IMG/VR virus record: IMGVR_UViG_3300008108_000218
Span: 1-31,254 of that record
Length of the DNA: 31,254 nucleotides
From: a virus
Reading direction: 5' to 3' (one strand)
How positions within the stretch are numbered: position 1 is the stretch's first letter; every line of letters starts with the position of its first letter. The notes beneath the pieces were generated by a model. The model saw nothing but the letters and a program-made list of their open reading frames with translations. It was not told the DNA's origin and did no database searches. A program made the position numbers and the translations under genes. Positions 23,872-30,490 of this stretch are shown one piece after another.

Positions 23872-24007
23872 AATTTATCACGTCTATAAGCAAAAAGAAG
23901 TAGTTGCTCATAACATTTCTAAAGAGGATCTAGATTCAATCTATGATCCTCGGCAACATGAGTATGAGGAACTTGAAATAAATAACTATACAGATGCATC
24001 TTACTGA
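23831..24007 (+). CDS. 58-aa hypothetical protein overlapping mazG
   Basis: This ORF overlaps the 3' end of mazG by 41 bp in another frame, with GGGGGAGAG just before its ATG. The product (MSSIQKTELKTTDKIYHVYK, then VVAHNISKEDLDSIYDP) is charged and matches nothing I recognise; it may be a small alpha/beta protein. Its stop lies in the hairpin before tRNA-Ser. Confidence 0.6.
   Translation: MSSIQKTELKTTDKIYHVYKQKEVVAHNISKEDLDSIYDPRQHEYEELEINNYTDASY
23977..23984 (+). promoter_or_regulatory. possible late promoter before the tRNA genes
   Basis: AATAAATA matches the late box, but it lies inside the 58-aa ORF and the surrounding DNA is AT-rich, so a chance match is possible. If real it would read through the tRNA genes. 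Confidence 0.35.
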
Positions 24008-24016
24008 TGCTTTTTT
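23996..24016 (+). terminator. short hairpin with T-run before tRNA-Ser
   Basis: GCATC, a TTACT loop and GATGC are followed by six T residues, ending directly at the first base of tRNA-Ser. A 5-bp stem is weak for a terminator. It may end the mazG transcript partly or help process the tRNA. Confidence 0.45.
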
Positions 24017-24101
24017 GGAGAGGTGGTCGAGTGGTTTATGGCACTGGTCTTGAAAACCAGCGAGGTGCAAGCCTCCGTGGGTTCAAATCCCACCCTCTCC
24101 G
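24017..24101 (+). tRNA. tRNA-Ser(UGA)
   Basis: This is an 85-base cloverleaf. Acceptor arms GGAGAGG (24017-24023) and CCTCTCC (24094-24100) pair fully. The anticodon stem CTGGT/ACCAG holds loop CTTGAAA with anticodon TGA at 24051-24053. A long variable arm typical of class II tRNAs and a T-arm with GTTCAAATC follow. The 3' CCA is not encoded. Phage tRNAs usually support codons common in the phage and rarer in the host. Confidence 0.95.
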
Positions 24102-24120
24102 TTTAGCTCATCTATAAATT

Positions 24121-24282
24121 ATGAAAATCAATCTTTGGTATTGCGAACAAATGAAACAATGGAGATGGACTCTTGTTGATGATCATCGTCCAATTATTCG
24201 TCAAGAATCTGGTCAACGTCCAGACCTTCGTGACGCAATGAATGATGTAGCAAACACAGTAGAATATATGTTGGGGAATTAG
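24121..24282 (+). CDS. 53-aa hypothetical protein between the tRNAs
   Basis: A short ORF fills the space between the two tRNA genes. The product (KINLWYCEQMKQWRWTLVDD, then RPIIRQESGQRPDLRDAMNDV) looks like a small alpha/beta protein with a two- or three-stranded sheet and a C-terminal helix. Its TAG stop (24280-24282) lies inside tRNA-Ala, a 10-base overlap. There is no good Shine-Dalgarno, and CTATAAAT upstream may be a degenerate late box. Confidence 0.6.
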   Translation: MKINLWYCEQMKQWRWTLVDDHRPIIRQESGQRPDLRDAMNDVANTVEYMLGN

Positions 24283-24345
24283 CTCAGTTGGTAGAGCACC
24301 TGCTTTGCAAGCAGGCTGTCAGGAGTTCGAGTCTCCTATTCTCCA
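24273..24345 (+). tRNA. tRNA-Ala(UGC)
   Basis: This is a 73-base cloverleaf. Acceptor GGGGAAT (24273-24279) pairs with ATTCTCC (24338-24344) with a G-U pair at the third position, the alanine identity element G3-U70. The anticodon stem CCTGC/GCAGG encloses TTTGCAA with anticodon TGC at 24306-24308. The T-arm AGGAG/CTCCT holds TTCGAGT. CCA is not fully encoded. Confidence 0.95.
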
Positions 24346-24348
24346 TTT

Positions 24349-24356
24349 AATAAATA
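24349..24356 (+). promoter_or_regulatory. late promoter of the 375-aa unknown gene
   Basis: AATAAATA is placed 4 bases after tRNA-Ala and 25 bases before the ATG at 24381, in a typical late position. A TATAAT at 24361 has no matching -35 box and is less likely. Confidence 0.6.
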
Positions 24357-24380
24357 TTTGTATAATTTTTTTTACCTACA

Positions 24381-25508
24381 ATGCCAAATAAGATAAATCC
24401 TTTTTCTGGATTATCTAAAGAAACAATTGAACAAATGTCTGAAAAAGGTACTGTATGGATATTTAATAGAGCGTTAATCAATAATATAAGATATAATAGT
24501 ATTGAAGATATAAAAAGAGATCCTAAATTTAATGAGTTGAAAAAAATTTGGCGGGGTAGTGTTCCTGATGCTTGGTTGCTTTCTTATTATAAGCAGCAGG
24601 AAGAGATGCTAAAAAAATTTGGATCGTCTGAATGGTCTAGATTTAAATATGGTTCTGGTAGTTTTATGGATTTTATAAAAGATGTCCTTAGAACTTTAAA
24701 TATAAATTCCGAAAATAAACTTAGATATGAGCAATGGAATCCAACAGATATTTGGATGATTAAAAAAAACTCTATTACCAAAATAAAACGTCAAATATCT
24801 AAAAATATAAAAAGAAGGAGTCAGACAATAATTGAGTTGAATGATTTGTTAAGATCTTTGATAAAAAATAAAGAACTTATTGGAATATCTTTAAAAAAAA
24901 TTGGCACTGGGGATGCAAAATTTATTTACATTAATGTAGATATAGATGGGGTAGAATCTTTAGTTAGGGATAATACTAATATTAATGTTGTTAGTAATAT
25001 CGAATATTCTCTAGATCAACTTCAATGTAAAGTTGAATTTGACGGAGGAGATAAAATTCAAATTACAAATAACACAGGACAAAATAAACCAGATAATTTA
25101 AAATTTGAAGTTATTATAAAAAAATCTGGTGGAAAGGGTGGTAAAGTTGTGATAAAAGATCTTTCTGATTTAATGAAAAATTATGGGAAAAATTTTAGTA
25201 ATAACTATAAAAGATATCCTTTAACCAGTGAAAACTATGAGAGAAATAAAAATGAGTATAAACAACTGGTGAATATTCTAAAACAAAAAAAGGTTATATC
25301 ATCAAATATTTCATTTAATGAATTTGACGATGCTATATTAAATCTTTACGAAAATGATAAACCATATTATGCTATAACTAAATTAATGGAATTAAAATTT
25401 TTAAGTGCTGCTATTCAAATCAATGATCAAAATGAATTTTGGACTGATATGTATTATCTTGGATTAAAAGTTGGAAATAAATTTGCTCCTCATGGGAAGT
25501 TGTACTAA
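24381..25508 (+). CDS. AT-rich unknown protein with DIW and GISLKK motifs
   Basis: I do not recognise this 375-aa protein with certainty. The N-terminal third is helical and basic. Around residues 112-120, RYEQWNPTDIWMI is followed by a Lys/Arg-rich helix, then ELNDLLRSLIKNKELIGISLKKIG (about 146-169). The order N-P-x-D-I-W, a helix, then G-I-S-L-K-K is reminiscent of PD-(D/E)XK nucleases, where D and the last K would be catalytic, but this is only a resemblance. Codon use is strongly shifted to AT (many ATA, AAA, AGA and TTA) compared with uvsX or gp41. It follows a late promoter, so it could be a virion protein. It shares its last base with the next start (TAATG). Confidence 0.7.
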   Translation: MPNKINPFSGLSKETIEQMSEKGTVWIFNRALINNIRYNSIEDIKRDPKFNELKKIWRGSVPDAWLLSYYKQQEEMLKKFGSSEWSRFKYGSGSFMDFIKDVLRTLNINSENKLRYEQWNPTDIWMIKKNSITKIKRQISKNIKRRSQTIIELNDLLRSLIKNKELIGISLKKIGTGDAKFIYINVDIDGVESLVRDNTNINVVSNIEYSLDQLQCKVEFDGGDKIQITNNTGQNKPDNLKFEVIIKKSGGKGGKVVIKDLSDLMKNYGKNFSNNYKRYPLTSENYERNKNEYKQLVNILKQKKVISSNISFNEFDDAILNLYENDKPYYAITKLMELKFLSAAIQINDQNEFWTDMYYLGLKVGNKFAPHGKLY

Positions 25509-25801
25509 TGAAAAATTTTAAACAGCTGAGACAAGAAACTCTTCGTGAGCGTTATATTCAAAAAGAAGTATTCCAAGAAGGTGACTATGTTATGTCTGTA
25601 GTTACTGGAGAGAAAGGACGTATTCATCGTTCTGGAACTAACTATGTAATTGCTATTACAGAAGGTGGACAGATGTTTCGTGCATGGGTAAAAGATATAC
25701 GTGAAGTCAATGTATCTGAAAACATAAATAAAGAAAGGAAAAAAAGTATATTCTTTACAAATGGACAGACAGAAACCAACGACAACAGTTCGTCATTATG
25801 A
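25508..25801 (+). CDS. KOW/SH3-like small protein
   Basis: The 97-aa product has an N-terminal basic helix (KNFKQLRQETLRERYIQKEV). A small beta-barrel follows: FQEGDYVMSVVTGEKGRIHR, then TNYVIAITEGGQMFRAWVKD (about 22-62). The G-D-x-V-x-x-x-x-x-G-x-x-G-x-I layout is KOW-like, a fold that often binds nucleic acid or protein. Similar short proteins occur in cyanophages without known role. The C-terminal 25 residues overlap the next gene by 41 bp and are low complexity. Confidence 0.75.
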   Translation: MKNFKQLRQETLRERYIQKEVFQEGDYVMSVVTGEKGRIHRSGTNYVIAITEGGQMFRAWVKDIREVNVSENINKERKKSIFFTNGQTETNDNSSSL

Positions 25802-26708
25802 TGATTTCACTAAAGCATTAATTGAATCAACCGCTGCTTATCTTGGTGGTGATAAAGTAGTTTCTGAAGAAGGTATTCCCACGCTTCCGAAGAAAGAAAA
25901 TACAGATACAACTGCGAAGAAAGATCCAAAAGCAGGTGCAGCATCAGCAGATCCTGCAGTAGATCTTCGTACTGGATCTGGAATTAAACAATCACATGGA
26001 GCTACAATTCGCAACACAAGTATTCTTACTAAAGAAGAGAAGTGTAAAGAATGTAAGAAAGATCCTTGCTCTTGTGATGAGAAAGAAGATAAGATGGATG
26101 AATCATGTGGTTCTTCTCATGGTGAAATGAAGAAGGAAAAGAAGGAGAAAAAAGAAAACGAAAAGATGGATGAAGTATTCAACGTATTTGTTGACGATGT
26201 TCATTATGTTTTTGAAAAGAAGAATTCTGAAGGTAAAGAGCAAGGTCTTGATGGCAAAGCTTGCTGGAAAGGATACAAAAGAATGGGCACTAAACAAAAA
26301 GGTGGTAAGACAGTTGATAACTGCGTAAAGGCTGGTTATGAACCAATCGGTGAACTAATGCTCGATGAGAAGGCACCTCCAGGTGCAAAGTATGAGCGTA
26401 TGGTTAAGCATATTAAAAAAGGTTATTCTGAAGGTGGTGTAAGCGAAAAGGAAAAGTCAATCGCTTATGCTACTGCTTGGAAAGAAAAGAATAAAAAGAA
26501 AGCAACCAAAGAGGAATTTGAAATTACTGAAAAGAAACTTGATCCTCTTGGTAAAGAAGATAAGGATATTGATAATGATGGTGATCATGATAAGTCGGAT
26601 AAGTATCTTGCCGCTCGTCGTGGAAAGGTAAGCAAGATTATTGCTGCTAAGAAAAAGATGAAAGAAGATACTGAAATTCGTAAGGAGATTGAAGAAGAAA
26701 AAAAGTGA
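25761..26708 (+). CDS. Lys/Glu-rich protein with Cys cluster and EF-hand loop
   Basis: This 315-aa protein of unknown function has several recognisable pieces. Residues 1-35 look ordered. Residues 36-90 are low complexity. A Cys cluster C95, C98, C103, C105 could bind zinc. About 110-140 is extremely rich in Lys and Glu. A domain with WKGYKRMGTKQKGGKTVDNC and one with YERMVKHIKKGYSEGGVSEK, continuing SIAYATAWKEK, recur in cyanophage proteins. DIDNDGDHDKSD at 269-280 matches a calcium-binding EF-hand loop at all key positions. The ATG overlaps the preceding gene by 41 bp and has only a distant GAAAGGA, so this start is less certain. It may be a virion or head-associated protein. Confidence 0.75.
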   Translation: MDRQKPTTTVRHYDDFTKALIESTAAYLGGDKVVSEEGIPTLPKKENTDTTAKKDPKAGAASADPAVDLRTGSGIKQSHGATIRNTSILTKEEKCKECKKDPCSCDEKEDKMDESCGSSHGEMKKEKKEKKENEKMDEVFNVFVDDVHYVFEKKNSEGKEQGLDGKACWKGYKRMGTKQKGGKTVDNCVKAGYEPIGELMLDEKAPPGAKYERMVKHIKKGYSEGGVSEKEKSIAYATAWKEKNKKKATKEEFEITEKKLDPLGKEDKDIDNDGDHDKSDKYLAARRGKVSKIIAAKKKMKEDTEIRKEIEEEKK

Positions 26709-26827
26709 AAGGGGCAACCGTTGAGGTAATGCCCAATCTTCCTACTGATGTAGATCATGCAGATAAATCGAGAAAAAAGAATAAGAAGTATGTTCTTAAG
26801 GCACTGAGAAGTCAAGAGAAAGAATAA
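26705..26827 (+). CDS. 40-aa basic hypothetical protein (GTG start)
   Basis: This short ORF starts at GTG overlapping the previous stop (GTGA) and ends just before the next late promoter. The product contains ATVEVMPNLPTDVDHADKSR, then KKNKKYVLKALRSQ, with a basic C-terminal half. The coupling-type overlap supports translation, but the start codon is unusual and no family is recognised. Confidence 0.45.
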   Translation: MKGATVEVMPNLPTDVDHADKSRKKNKKYVLKALRSQEKE

Positions 26828-26830
26828 ATA
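26823..26830 (+). promoter_or_regulatory. late promoter of the 56-aa gene
   Basis: AATAAATA overlaps the stop codon of the preceding 40-aa ORF and lies 36 bases before an ATG with a strong AAGGAGG site. Confidence 0.55.
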
Positions 26831-26866
26831 AAAAAGGGAAACCCGAAATAACATAAGGAGGATATT

Positions 26867-27037
26867 ATGGGAGTAGTAGTAGAGGTTCTAAAACCAATTA
26901 TTTTTGCAGCAATGAATTCTTGCCACACTAAGCGTCTTGTAGTAGAACTACTTGATCGCTATGTAAATACCACAGACAATGATATTGATAATGTAATTGC
27001 TGGTACTGTAAGAGCAGCACTTCTAAAAGGTTGCTGA
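26867..27037 (+). CDS. 56-aa hypothetical protein with strong ribosome site
   Basis: A 56-aa ORF has AAGGAGG 5 bases before its ATG, one of the best ribosome sites in the window, a late promoter in front and a strong terminator behind. The product (MGVVVEVLKPIIFAAMNSCH, then TKRLVVELLDRYVNTTDNDI and IAGTVRAALLKGC) is mostly helical. The first 17 residues are hydrophobic and could form a short membrane or packing helix. The isolated unit suggests high late expression. Function unknown. Confidence 0.7.
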   Translation: MGVVVEVLKPIIFAAMNSCHTKRLVVELLDRYVNTTDNDIDNVIAGTVRAALLKGC

Positions 27038-27062
27038 TTTAAACTTAAAAAATATAATTCCT

Positions 27063-27085
27063 GGGGAGGTAACTCCCCTTTTTTT
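27063..27085 (+). terminator. terminator after the 56-aa gene
   Basis: GGGGAG (27063-27068), a GTAA tetraloop and CTCCCC (27073-27078) are followed by seven T residues. The loop is a stable GNRA type. The last T is also the first base of the next late promoter. Confidence 0.93.
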
Positions 27086-27092
27086 ATAAATA
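27085..27092 (+). promoter_or_regulatory. late promoter of the Ig-like virion gene
   Basis: TATAAATA, an exact late box, begins at the last T of the preceding terminator and is 35 bases before the ATG at 27128. TTTGGAG lies upstream of that start. Confidence 0.8.
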
Positions 27093-27127
27093 TTTCTTAG
27101 ATATAAAGTTCAATTTGGAGAAATTAA

Positions 27128-28000
27128 ATGTCTCTATACGGGAAAGATGATTCAAACGCTAACGTAACCAAAGCTGGTCGTGGAGTCGCTGCATCATCAC
27201 AGGCAAAAACAATTGTATTTGTAGATAATACTGAAGCTGCTCTATCAGAAAATAAGCTACGTGGACTTAATGCTCCAGGCTGGTGGGCATATTATACGTT
27301 TACTGATTGTGATGGAAATACTCGCCACAAAGCAGAGCATTTAGTAACTATTGCTGATCCAGAAGCTAATGCTTCAGAAACACAATCTGATGATACACTA
27401 GCAGCAGACGTAGCATCAGCTATTACTATTTCTGGTCAGCCATCTAATCAATCGACTAGCACTCCATCTGGTGCAATTCTAACTGTAACTAGAGCTGGAA
27501 CTGCTGCTACTGGAACTGGATCTTACACCATTACTGATGCAACTGCTGGTGTAACAGTCGCTAATGTTTCTGGTGGTGCTGCCCCATCTGGTACATGGTC
27601 ACTTGGAATTTCTAGATCTGGCGGAACTTATACAGTTACTGTTAATGCTGGTGGTGCAAACTTTGCTGCTACCGATACTATCACTATTCCTGGTGATCTA
27701 CTTGGCGGAGCTGCTACAACCAACGATCTTGTTGTTACTGTTGCTACCGTTGCAACTGCAGCAGCAACATTCAGTGTCACTGCATCTGCTACAACTGGTT
27801 CTCTTGTCTATCAGTGGCAGCGTAGAACAAGCAGCACAGCTAAGTGGACAAACGTATCTGGAGCTACTAGTTCTTCCCTTGCTCTTACTGGACTTACTAC
27901 AACTTCAAGTGGTTACCAGTATCGTGTCAAGCTTACATCATCTGCTGGTGCTGAAGAGGTTATCTCTAATACAGCAACACTTACAGTTACCGCTGCATGA
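27128..28000 (+). CDS. Ig-like domain virion protein
   Basis: The 290-aa protein is rich in Ala, Thr, Ser and Gly with no charged stretches after residue 95, typical of a virion surface protein. Residues 1-90 form a separate domain (YGKDDSNANVTKAGRGVAAS, later GWWAYYTFTDCDGNTRHKAE) that I recall from cyanophage structural proteins. Residues 95-205 are beta-rich repeats. The C-terminal about 85 residues form an Ig-like domain: TGSLVYQWQRRTSSTAKWTN, then the SGYQYRVKLTSSAGAEEVIS strand with the tyrosine-corner pattern. It could decorate the capsid like T4 Hoc. An exact late box and good ribosome site suggest abundant product. Confidence 0.82.
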   Translation: MSLYGKDDSNANVTKAGRGVAASSQAKTIVFVDNTEAALSENKLRGLNAPGWWAYYTFTDCDGNTRHKAEHLVTIADPEANASETQSDDTLAADVASAITISGQPSNQSTSTPSGAILTVTRAGTAATGTGSYTITDATAGVTVANVSGGAAPSGTWSLGISRSGGTYTVTVNAGGANFAATDTITIPGDLLGGAATTNDLVVTVATVATAAATFSVTASATTGSLVYQWQRRTSSTAKWTNVSGATSSSLALTGLTTTSSGYQYRVKLTSSAGAEEVISNTATLTVTAA

Positions 28001-28008
28001 TTTAATGT

Positions 28009-28365
28009 ATGATTTTTGATGAGTTGACTAAAGATAATTGGATCATGTTTGCAATGAAACATTATGATAATCCAACATCGGTAACGTATGAGGATTTTGA
28101 AGAAGATTTGAATCGATTCAAATATATCAAAAGATTATTTAAAAGATATGAAACAACTGGTGAATTGAAAACTCATCTTATTTTAAATCATATTATTCTC
28201 ATGTATAATGCTTTTGATGATGCTGCCACGCCACTTTTATTTTTTAAAATAGAAGCAACGTATTGGCCATTATTGAAAGCATTTCTACTGTTCCTAAATA
28301 GATTACCAGAACCCCTTAACGATAATATCAATCAAGAATGTCTGAAGCAACTGAATCTAATTTGA
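28009..28365 (+). CDS. conserved helical protein of marine T4-like phages
   Basis: The 118-aa product is mostly helical: NWIMFAMKHYDNPTSVTYED, then FEEDLNRFKYIKRLFKRYET, LILNHIILMYNAFDDAATPL and ALLFFKIEATYW-like strands. I believe this is a widespread family of unknown function in marine myoviruses, but I cannot name it with certainty. There is no clear Shine-Dalgarno; its ATG lies 9 bases after the previous stop. It overlaps the next gene by 28 bp. Confidence 0.72.
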   Translation: MIFDELTKDNWIMFAMKHYDNPTSVTYEDFEEDLNRFKYIKRLFKRYETTGELKTHLILNHIILMYNAFDDAATPLLFFKIEATYWPLLKAFLLFLNRLPEPLNDNINQECLKQLNLI

Positions 28366-29060
28366 ATGAAATGAAAGCAGGTGATGGATCTGCATTATCC
28401 ATGCCACCTGCTTTAGTGTTCGTAAAACCACGATCACATAGAGCATATAAAAAAGCAAATAAAGATTACATTGACGGACGTTCAAAGGGAGCAAAAAGTT
28501 TACTCTCTCGCATCAACCGAAGAAAGAAAATGAAAGAAGAATTAGAAAACTTAATTTCTGAAGCGGCTCCCTCGGAAACCGAGAGAGCACAAAAACAAAT
28601 TACGCAACAGAAAAAGTTAAATCGTGCTAAGGATCTCCAGAAAAAGAGAGCCGAAGCAAAATCAAAAATGCAGCAAAAAACTAAGGAAATGGATACCTTA
28701 GTTAAAGCACGCCTTTCTGATTTCAAAAAGAAAGCAGCAACACAACAACAAAAAGTATCCATGAAAAACTCTTATGAACCCCAAGGTGAAATTATGAATG
28801 AATCAACAACTACTGTAGACGCTCTTGAAGTTGCACTTCGTGTTGCTACATCCGAACTAAACCCAAGTGGAGAAACTGAATTTGCCAAGATTACTTTTGG
28901 TGATGGCACTCAACAGAATCTTGACAACTTCTCTGCTAAGCGTATTGCCGCTGCTTACGCTCAGCTTGACGATGCTAATAAAGATAAATATCGTTATATG
29001 CTGAATAAAGATGCTGTTACATTCCAAAGTGCTCTTGAGTTTGCAGTAAAGAACGTTTAG
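28338..29060 (+). CDS. two-part unknown protein, basic coiled coil plus compact C-terminal domain
   Basis: The 240-aa product is not recognised. Residues 1-45 include PPALVFVKPRSHRAYKKANK. Residues 55-150 are very basic and helical (many Lys, Arg and Gln) and probably a coiled coil. After a short linker, residues 153-240 form a compact domain (TTTVDALEVALRVATSELNP, later FAKITFGDGTQQNLDNFSAK). An in-frame ATG at residue 153, preceded by AAGGTGA, could give a separate short form. The domain boundary coincides with this ATG and with a change in base composition, so a fusion of two genes is possible. The ATG at 28338 overlaps the previous gene by 28 bp. Confidence 0.68.
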   Translation: MSEATESNLNEMKAGDGSALSMPPALVFVKPRSHRAYKKANKDYIDGRSKGAKSLLSRINRRKKMKEELENLISEAAPSETERAQKQITQQKKLNRAKDLQKKRAEAKSKMQQKTKEMDTLVKARLSDFKKKAATQQQKVSMKNSYEPQGEIMNESTTTVDALEVALRVATSELNPSGETEFAKITFGDGTQQNLDNFSAKRIAAAYAQLDDANKDKYRYMLNKDAVTFQSALEFAVKNV

Positions 29061-29072
29061 TAGGCTACGTAG

Positions 29073-29498
29073 ATGTTTAATAATAAAGATATAGCAAAAC
29101 TAGATGTATTGGAATCTAAATTAAACATCTACGAATCACTTTCTAGGGAAATGTTAGACAAGTTGGAAACAGCAGTGGATAAAATATCCGATGCTAATCA
29201 ACACATTGCTAATATTCTTACTAAACATGATGAAAAGATTGAACAAAGTGTGAAGACAGATGAGCTTATCGTCAAAATGATTGACGATGTTAAAGAGCAA
29301 AACTCAAAAGAACATGCTACTGTCATCAAAAGATTAGAAACAGTAGAGGCTAATATCGCTGAGTTATCTAAATTCAAATGGCAGGCGGCAGCTCTGGTTG
29401 GAGCTGCCGTTTTGATTGTGGGGTTCGTGGTCCCATTCGTTGACAACCTCATGCCGATGCACTATAATGGAGGGAGCGAGCCGACCCTTCGTAAATGA
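29073..29498 (+). CDS. coiled-coil protein with C-terminal membrane anchor
   Basis: The 141-aa product has a long coiled coil (about 5-100, heptad-like Leu/Ile/Val), one membrane helix at 104-123 (QAAALVGAAVLIVGFVVPFV) and a short polar tail. The layout resembles XhlA-type or holin-associated phage proteins, so a role in lysis or at the cell membrane is possible; anchoring a replication complex is another idea given the primase next to it. Its last codons hold a perfect promoter. It overlaps gp61 by 4 bp (ATGA). Confidence 0.72.
   Translation: MFNNKDIAKLDVLESKLNIYESLSREMLDKLETAVDKISDANQHIANILTKHDEKIEQSVKTDELIVKMIDDVKEQNSKEHATVIKRLETVEANIAELSKFKWQAAALVGAAVLIVGFVVPFVDNLMPMHYNGGSEPTLRK
29440..29468 (+). 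promoter_or_regulatory. consensus promoter of gp61-nrdA inside the membrane-protein gene
   Basis: TTGACA (29440-29445), 17 bp and TATAAT (29463-29468) match the sigma70 consensus at all positions. The predicted transcript start near 29475 leaves a 20-base leader before the gp61 ATG. It should give early expression of primase and ribonucleotide reductase. Confidence 0.85.
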
Positions 29499-30490
29499 GT
29501 TACATTGACATTAAGTACATCAACTTAGTTTCGCCACAGCTTCAATTATTTTCAAAGAAGAAATCTGATCTCTACAACTTTAGGTGTCCCTATTGTGGAG
29601 ATAGTCAAAAGCATAAAAACAAAGCACGAGGATACTTCTTCAAGAAGAAGAACGACACTGTTTTTAAGTGCCACAATTGTGGTGTAGGAAGAACGTTTAC
29701 TAACTTCTTGAAAGATCACAGTCCTTTGCTATATGATCAGTATGTCCTTGAAAGATACAAGGAAGGACTTACTGGCAAAGGATCTCAAACACCAAATCCT
29801 GACTGGAATTTTCAGGAACCAAAATTTATCAGCAAACGTGAAAATTCTTTAGATTTGAAAAAGATCTCGGAACTAAATATTACACACCCAGCACGGGAGT
29901 ACTTAGAAAACCGAAAAATTAAATACCTGGAAAAATTTTATTACTGTCCTAAATTTAAAGAATGGACTAACTCTCAAGTAAAAGTTTTTGATACTTTGAG
30001 AAAAGATAGTCCGAGGATTATTATCCCACTCAAGGACCAAGAGGGAAAACTATTTGGATACCAGGGGAGGTCGCTATCTCCCAAAGCAAAGATTAGATAC
30101 ATCACAATCATGCTTGATGAATCAAAACCAAAAGTGTTTGGTCTTGATACAATAAAAACTGACGAGATTGTTTATGTCACTGAAGGACCATTCGACTCCA
30201 CTTTTCTTACCAATAGCATTGCTATGTGTGGTAGTGATGTTGACCTTAGCAAACTTGCTTGTAAATTCGTATTCGTCTTCGACAACGAACCAAGGAACAG
30301 AGAAATTGTATCTAAGATTGCTAAGACCATCGAGCAAGGTTATCCAGTAGTTATCTTCCCCAAGAGCATTGTTGAAAAAGATATCAATGATATGGTCATG
30401 GCTGGACATGACGTGCAAAGTATGGTAGAATCGAATACCTACCATGGACTAGAAGCAAAACTAAAACTATCTGAATGGAAGAAAGTATGA
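29495..30490 (+). CDS. 61: DNA primase gp61
   Basis: gp61 makes RNA primers on the lagging strand with the gp41 helicase. The 331 aa (T4: 342) have a zinc ribbon with C31, C34, C59 and C62, a linker, and a TOPRIM catalytic core with TEGPFDS (E230) and FVFDNE (D263, E265). DINDMVMAG lies in the last TOPRIM helix. The ATG overlaps the previous stop. GGAGGGAG lies about 20 bases upstream, rather far, so the start may rely on coupling. Confidence 0.95.
   Translation: MSYIDIKYINLVSPQLQLFSKKKSDLYNFRCPYCGDSQKHKNKARGYFFKKKNDTVFKCHNCGVGRTFTNFLKDHSPLLYDQYVLERYKEGLTGKGSQTPNPDWNFQEPKFISKRENSLDLKKISELNITHPAREYLENRKIKYLEKFYYCPKFKEWTNSQVKVFDTLRKDSPRIIIPLKDQEGKLFGYQGRSLSPKAKIRYITIMLDESKPKVFGLDTIKTDEIVYVTEGPFDSTFLTNSIAMCGSDVDLSKLACKFVFVFDNEPRNREIVSKIAKTIEQGYPVVIFPKSIVEKDINDMVMAGHDVQSMVESNTYHGLEAKLKLSEWKKV

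Noticed and set aside
23831-24381. A CRISPR array, insertion sequence or attachment site near the tRNA genes
   Set aside because: No repeated units, transposase, integrase or duplicated tRNA end is visible; the region is explained by two tRNAs and two small ORFs.
27564-28019. 151-aa +1-frame ORF within the Ig-like gene
   Set aside because: It is Leu/Val/Gln-rich as expected for a frame-shifted reading of an Ala/Thr-rich gene, with no start signal of its own.
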